Shown here piece by piece: positions 61,777-64,000 of a DNA stretch of 64,000 nucleotides. Where the stretch lies: assembly GCA_026169535.1 (NCBI GenBank), contig JAPFCU010000063.1, positions 1 to 64,000 on the forward strand, given 5' to 3'. Made by a program: the position numbers and the translations under genes. Numbering within the stretch: the stretch's first letter is position 1; the number at the start of each line of letters is the position of its first letter. The notes beneath the pieces are model-generated. The model did not search any database, had not been told where the DNA came from, and was given only the letters and a program-made list of their open reading frames with translations. The DNA is from Blautia sp. GTDB taxonomy: Bacteria > Bacillota > Clostridia > Lachnospirales > Lachnospiraceae.

Positions 61777-63903
61777 GTGACTTTATTTGAAAGCGTTTTC
61801 GCGGGAAATGATGCCGTATATGGACTCACTGAGAGCGCCATTGACCAGGCAATTGCAACACACGGAGCAGACAAAGCTGTCAGCTTCCCGAATACAGCAT
61901 ATTCTCTTCCCTGCTACTATGCAGTAACAGGAACAAAAGTTGGCACTCTTGCAGAGTTAAAAGAAGCTCTTGGCGTTGTAAAAACTCTTATGACAAGAGA
62001 AAAAAGAACACATGACGTATTTATGTCAGGTGTGGCTACAGCACTTTGCGCTGAGTTTATCGAGGTTCTGAAATATCTGGACGGAGCAGTTCCTTACGAG
62101 GAGCCATGCTACGGACATCTTGCAGATGCAGTGATCCGTGAACTTGGTGTTCCGCTTGTTACAGGCGATATCCCGGGCGTAGCAGTTATTCTTGGAAAAG
62201 CAGCTTCTCCGGAAGAAGCCGCAGCTCTTGTAAAATCCTATCAGGCACAGGGTATCCTGGTAACACTGGTAGGCGATGTGATCGACCAGCTTGCTGAGAT
62301 CAACTACAAGACAGGCGCAAATGTACGTGTGATTCCGCTTGGAAAAGATGTTACAGCAGTAATTCACGTAGTTTCCGTAGCACTTCGTGCAGCTTTGATC
62401 TTTGGTAACGTAAAACCAGGCGATGCTGCAACACTTATGGAATACACCATGAAACGTGTACCTGCATTTGTAAATGCATTTGCACCGCTCAATGACGTTA
62501 TCGTTGCATGTGGAGCAGGCGCTATCGCTCTTGGATTCCCGGTTATCACAAACCAGGAAGACGTTGCAAGAGTTCCGAAGAGCCTGATCTGCCAGACAGA
62601 TGTTTCCAAATGGAACGCAACTTCTCTGGAAGCACGCGATATCAAGATTAAGATTACAAATATCGACATTCCTGTTGCGTTTGCATCTGCATTCGAGGGT
62701 GAGATCATCCGTCGTAAAGACATGCAGGTAGAGTTTGACGGTTCCCGTGTAGACTGTGCCGAGCTTGTACAGACATGTGATGCAAGTGAGATCGAAGATC
62801 ATAAGATTACAGTGATCGGACCGGAAGCTGATGAGATGGAACTTGGAAGCAAGAACAGTATCGCATATGTTGTTAAAGTTGCAGGCAAGAACATGCAGGC
62901 TGACTTTGAACCGGTTATCGAGCGTAAGTTCCATAACTACATTAACTGCATCGAGGGTGTATATCATACAGGCCAGAGAGATATGCAGCGTATCCGTATC
63001 AGCATTGACGCTTTTAACGCAGGCTTCCGTATCAAACACCTTGGAGAGGTTCTTTATGCACAGGTTAAGAATGAGTTTGATGCTGTTGTTGACAAGTGTG
63101 AAGTTGTAATCTATACAGATCCGGCAGAATGTACAAGAGTACGTCATGAGGTTGCTATCCCGACATTTGAGAAACGTGACGAGCGTCTTGACAACCTTAC
63201 TGATGAATCTGTAGATGTTTACTACAGCTGTATTCTCTGCCAGGCATTCTCCCCAAGCCACGTATGCGTGGTAACACCAGAGAGACTTGGTCTTTGCGGA
63301 GCTGTTTCATGGCTGGATGCAAAAGCTACCAACGAGCTTGATCCGGCAGGTCCTTGTCAGGTAATTACCAAAGAAAGACCGATCGACGAAAACCTTGGCG
63401 CTTATGAAGACGTAGATGAAGCAGTACAGAAATTCTCCCAGGGCGCACTGGAGCATGTAACTCTGTACTCCATTATGCAGGATCCTATGACTTCCTGCGG
63501 ATGCTTCGAGTGTATCTGCGGTATCGAGCCGTTCTCCAATGGTGTTGTTATTGCTAACCGTGAGTATGCAGGAATGACTCCTCTTGGAATGACCTTCCCA
63601 GAGATGGCTTCCATGACAGGCGGCGGTGTACAGACACCAGGCTTTATGGGACATGGTAAACACTTCATTTCTTCTAAGAAGTTCATGAAGGCAGAAGGCG
63701 GTATCGAGCGTATCGTATGGATGCCGAAGGAGCTGAAGGAGTTTGTTGCAGACAGACTGAATGCAACAGCAAAAGAGCTTTACGGAATCGAAAACTTCAC
63801 AGATATGATCGGTGATGAAACTATAGCAGAAGATCCTGAGACACTGGTAGCGTTCCTTACAGAAAAGGGACATCCGGCGCTTGGACTGGATCCGATGATG
63901 TAA
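61777..63903 (+). CDS. acsB: CO-methylating acetyl-CoA synthase (alpha subunit)
   Basis: Joins CO, a corrinoid-bound methyl group and CoA to form acetyl-CoA, the last step of the Wood-Ljungdahl pathway. The 708 aa compare with 729 in Moorella thermoacetica. A-cluster ligands keep the Moorella spacing: Cys485, Cys488, Cys497 and Cys507 for the [4Fe-4S] cluster, and Cys574-Gly-Cys576 for the distal nickel, each offset by 21 from Moorella numbering. The start is GTG at 61777 after TAGGAGGT; an upstream ATG at 61750 would overlap acsF and has no site. It needs nickel, explaining the neighbouring metal-handling genes. Confidence 0.96.
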   Translation: MTLFESVFAGNDAVYGLTESAIDQAIATHGADKAVSFPNTAYSLPCYYAVTGTKVGTLAELKEALGVVKTLMTREKRTHDVFMSGVATALCAEFIEVLKYLDGAVPYEEPCYGHLADAVIRELGVPLVTGDIPGVAVILGKAASPEEAAALVKSYQAQGILVTLVGDVIDQLAEINYKTGANVRVIPLGKDVTAVIHVVSVALRAALIFGNVKPGDAATLMEYTMKRVPAFVNAFAPLNDVIVACGAGAIALGFPVITNQEDVARVPKSLICQTDVSKWNATSLEARDIKIKITNIDIPVAFASAFEGEIIRRKDMQVEFDGSRVDCAELVQTCDASEIEDHKITVIGPEADEMELGSKNSIAYVVKVAGKNMQADFEPVIERKFHNYINCIEGVYHTGQRDMQRIRISIDAFNAGFRIKHLGEVLYAQVKNEFDAVVDKCEVVIYTDPAECTRVRHEVAIPTFEKRDERLDNLTDESVDVYYSCILCQAFSPSHVCVVTPERLGLCGAVSWLDAKATNELDPAGPCQVITKERPIDENLGAYEDVDEAVQKFSQGALEHVTLYSIMQDPMTSCGCFECICGIEPFSNGVVIANREYAGMTPLGMTFPEMASMTGGGVQTPGFMGHGKHFISSKKFMKAEGGIERIVWMPKELKEFVADRLNATAKELYGIENFTDMIGDETIAEDPETLVAFLTEKGHPALGLDPMM

Positions 63904-63934
63904 TTTTTTCGATATACAGGAAAGTTAAGAAAAT

Positions 63935-63972
63935 ATCTCTTCCGGTCTCCTGTAAGGGAGACCGGAAGAGAT
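63935..63972. other. Long perfect hairpin after acsB
   Basis: A 16-bp perfect stem (63935-63950 and 63957-63972) has loop TGTAAG. No T tract follows on either side, so it is more likely an mRNA-processing or stability hairpin within the Wood-Ljungdahl operon than a Rho-independent terminator. The last 28 bases of the window hold nothing recognisable. Confidence 0.7.
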
Positions 63973-64000
63973 GAATAAAAAAATTAGAAAAAGGGCTGAC

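Noticed and set aside
62026-63261. 411-codon reverse-strand frame inside acsB
   Set aside because: It is antisense to acetyl-CoA synthase, whose catalytic cysteines are all present on the forward strand. No start site is seen.

Overview
The window looks like chromosomal DNA of a low-to-mid GC, spore-forming, anaerobic Firmicute. An acetogenic Lachnospiraceae close to Blautia is the best guess. The evidence is AGGAGG ribosome binding sites, frequent TTG/GTG starts, a T-box leader, SpoIID and SleB-type sporulation or cell-wall genes, the oxygen-sensitive NrdG, and Wood-Ljungdahl carbon-fixation genes at the right end. The genus is inferred, not proven. No phage, insertion sequence or CRISPR array was seen.

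Layout. 1-416: apparent 3' end of a 23S rRNA gene, then two identical tRNA-Glu(CTC) genes, a terminator and a promoter. 417-4687: a type IIA topoisomerase pair resembling ParE/ParC. 4817-13020: the classic rimP-nusA-rnpM-ylxQ-infB-rbfA-nrnA-truB-ribF translation operon. 13106-18512: a Na/Pi cotransporter, rpsO, pnp, nrdG and dut. 18538-22397: a reverse-strand DUF1292 gene, then xth, a GH13-type protein whose catalytic residues are missing, and a DUF5662-like gene. 22597-24480: a sugar ABC transporter operon in ruins (rbsA-, rbsC- and rbsB-like remnants with internal deletions). 24594-30465: a GntR-ABC transporter module, an AGCS symporter, a CNNM/CorC protein and a DUF362 protein. 30569-38011: a cytidylate-kinase-like gene, a SleB-type hydrolase, thrC, a probable 6S RNA, galM, a spoIID-like gene and yihY. 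38008-42437: T-box-controlled pheST and a histidine phosphatase. 42738-45356: a MotA-like and MotB/OmpA-like pair resembling ZorA/ZorB of the Zorya defence system, with no flagellar or zorC/D/E neighbour. 45475-50375: a ZIP transporter, rplS, lepB, rbgA, rnhB, yraN and pgeF. 50412-57024: prs (reverse), a DUF512 radical-SAM protein, der, plsY, gpsA and an aldo/keto reductase (reverse). 57428-63903: a nickel/CO module made of a His-rich protein, CooT, CooC, CO dehydrogenase, a second CooC/AcsF ATPase and acetyl-CoA synthase.

How the genes work together. Most of the window is housekeeping: ribosome maturation, RNA turnover, DNA topology and repair, and phospholipid synthesis. The right end is a metabolic island. 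CO dehydrogenase and acetyl-CoA synthase fix CO2/CO into acetyl-CoA, and the genes beside them look dedicated to collecting and inserting the nickel both enzymes need.

Most notable: the orphan Zor-like motor; the apparent GH13 pseudoenzyme; the sugar transporter deleted at short internal homologies; a spoIID-like start codon lying inside the galM terminator; and a signal peptidase with Arg at the catalytic Lys position.
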